Positions 63,496-64,000 of a stretch of 64,000 nt of DNA are shown here, one piece after another. The notes under the pieces were generated by a model. That model had not been told where the DNA came from and did no database searches. It saw nothing but the letters and a program-made list of their open reading frames with translations. The stretch's first letter is position 1; each line of letters begins with the position of its first letter. Source of the stretch: Mesorhizobium erdmanii USDA 3471 (lineage in GTDB: Bacteria; Pseudomonadota; Alphaproteobacteria; Rhizobiales; Rhizobiaceae); the NCBI RefSeq assembly GCF_000472705.1, contig NZ_AXAE01000021.1:7501-71500 (forward strand), given 5' to 3'. The translations under genes were made by a program, and so were the position numbers.

Positions 63496-64000
63496 TCAGG
63501 GCAAGGTCTTGCCTGGATAGGTCTGCTGGAACCGGTCGAGGATGGCGTCGCCATTCTTGACCAGCGTGTCGAGGCCTTCCTGAACGCTGACCTTGTTGGC
63601 GAAGATCGCCTGCATCTGCGTGCCGAACTCGGCGCGGATCTGGGTGAAGTTACCCAGCCGGATGCCGCGGGTGATTTCGGTCGGCTCGGACGCGGTCAGG
63701 CTGGCGATGGCGACTTCGCGACCTTTGTAGGGAGCCTTGTCGTAGAAGCCCTGGCCTTTCATGTAATCGAAGCCCGACTTCGTCACCGGAATGTAGCCGG
63801 TATTGGTCGACCAGAACAAGGCGGTCTTCGGATCATGGATGAAGTTCAAGAAGGCCGCCGCGCCCTTGTATTCGGCATCCGACTTGCCGGAAAGCACCCA
63901 CAGCGAAGCACCGCCGACCAGCGAATTCTTGCGCTCCGTGCCGGCATAGACCGGCAGTTCGGCGACATCCCAGTTCATGCCTTCCTTCTGCGTCCTGCCG
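63496..64000 (-). CDS. ugpB: sn-Glycerol-3-phosphate ABC transporter substrate-binding protein UgpB, partial
   Basis: The frame is open to the window end, so only the C-terminal 168 residues or so are visible. They contain AELPVYAGTERKNSLVGGAS, WVLSGKSDAEYKGAAAFLNF, WSTNTGYIPVTKSGFDYM and a helical end (GDAILDRFQQTYPGKTLP), the UgpB C-terminal lobe. The internal ATG at 63978 is not the start; codons G-R-T-Q-K-E-G precede it in frame. It binds glycerol-3-phosphate in the periplasm for UgpAEC. Confidence 0.94.
   Translation of the reverse strand, partial: GRTQKEGMNWDVAELPVYAGTERKNSLVGGASLWVLSGKSDAEYKGAAAFLNFIHDPKTALFWSTNTGYIPVTKSGFDYMKGQGFYDKAPYKGREVAIASLTASEPTEITRGIRLGNFTQIRAEFGTQMQAIFANKVSVQEGLDTLVKNGDAILDRFQQTYPGKTLP

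Overview
The window is high-GC DNA from an alphaproteobacterium of the order Hyphomicrobiales (Rhizobiales), most likely Mesorhizobium or a close relative. This rests on gene order (lysC-ptsP-prfA-prmC-DUF4167-clpB on one strand; argJ-GNAT-mutT; DUF1178-nitrilase-grxC-comF), on protein families such as DUF4167 and NrsF, on a RirA-type TGA-N9-TCA iron box, and on short palindromic intergenic repeats of a kind I recall from Mesorhizobium genomes. It looks like ordinary chromosome: dense coding and housekeeping genes, with no transposase, integrase, phage gene, CRISPR array or conjugation gene.

Layout. 1-4714: cell-envelope genes (a partial M23 endopeptidase, an L,D-transpeptidase), an MFS exporter and a small MmcQ/YjbR protein. 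4831-14511: a long minus-strand block with clpB behind a heat-shock-like promoter, DUF4167, the translation-termination pair prmC-prfA, the nitrogen-PTS enzyme I ptsP and aspartate kinase lysC. 14749-22343: a CHASE3 hybrid histidine kinase, ubiG, a DMT transporter facing a MarR regulator, a DUF1178/nitrilase/glutaredoxin/ComF block and a methyltransferase. 22363-30213: a Flp pilin, a small membrane protein, mutT-GNAT-argJ, an exported caspase-like protein, an MFS/TetR pair with twin operators and a periplasmic parvulin. 30476-38427: secA, a flippase plus BcsL-type acyltransferase, and an exported creatininase-like protein coupled to a YVTN beta-propeller. 38567-49900: tRNA-Leu(CAA), YqaA, dsbB, an HNH nuclease, an AlkA-like glycosylase, gluQRS, a DMT transporter, BrkB, an SDR, a HIG1 protein, a cobalamin adenosyltransferase, a rhomboid, etfBA and a 3-hydroxyacyl-CoA dehydrogenase. 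49929-53262: a PAS-GGDEF cyclase and an ECF sigma/NrsF anti-sigma pair. 53386-56385: a small accessory unit of an ATP-grasp enzyme facing a GNAT-P450 pair. 56478-60369: an iron(III) ABC importer behind a RirA-like box. 60464-64000: ugpB(partial)-A-E-C for glycerol-3-phosphate uptake.

Functional links. etfBA and the dehydrogenase fit acyl-CoA or hydroxybutyrate oxidation. prfA and prmC supply release factor 1 and its methylase. SecA and the divergent periplasmic foldase both serve export. The strongest candidate for something undescribed is the ATP-grasp/GNAT/P450 unit. The exported creatininase-like/beta-propeller pair, whose usual metal-ligand motif is altered, comes second. I found no obvious defence island.
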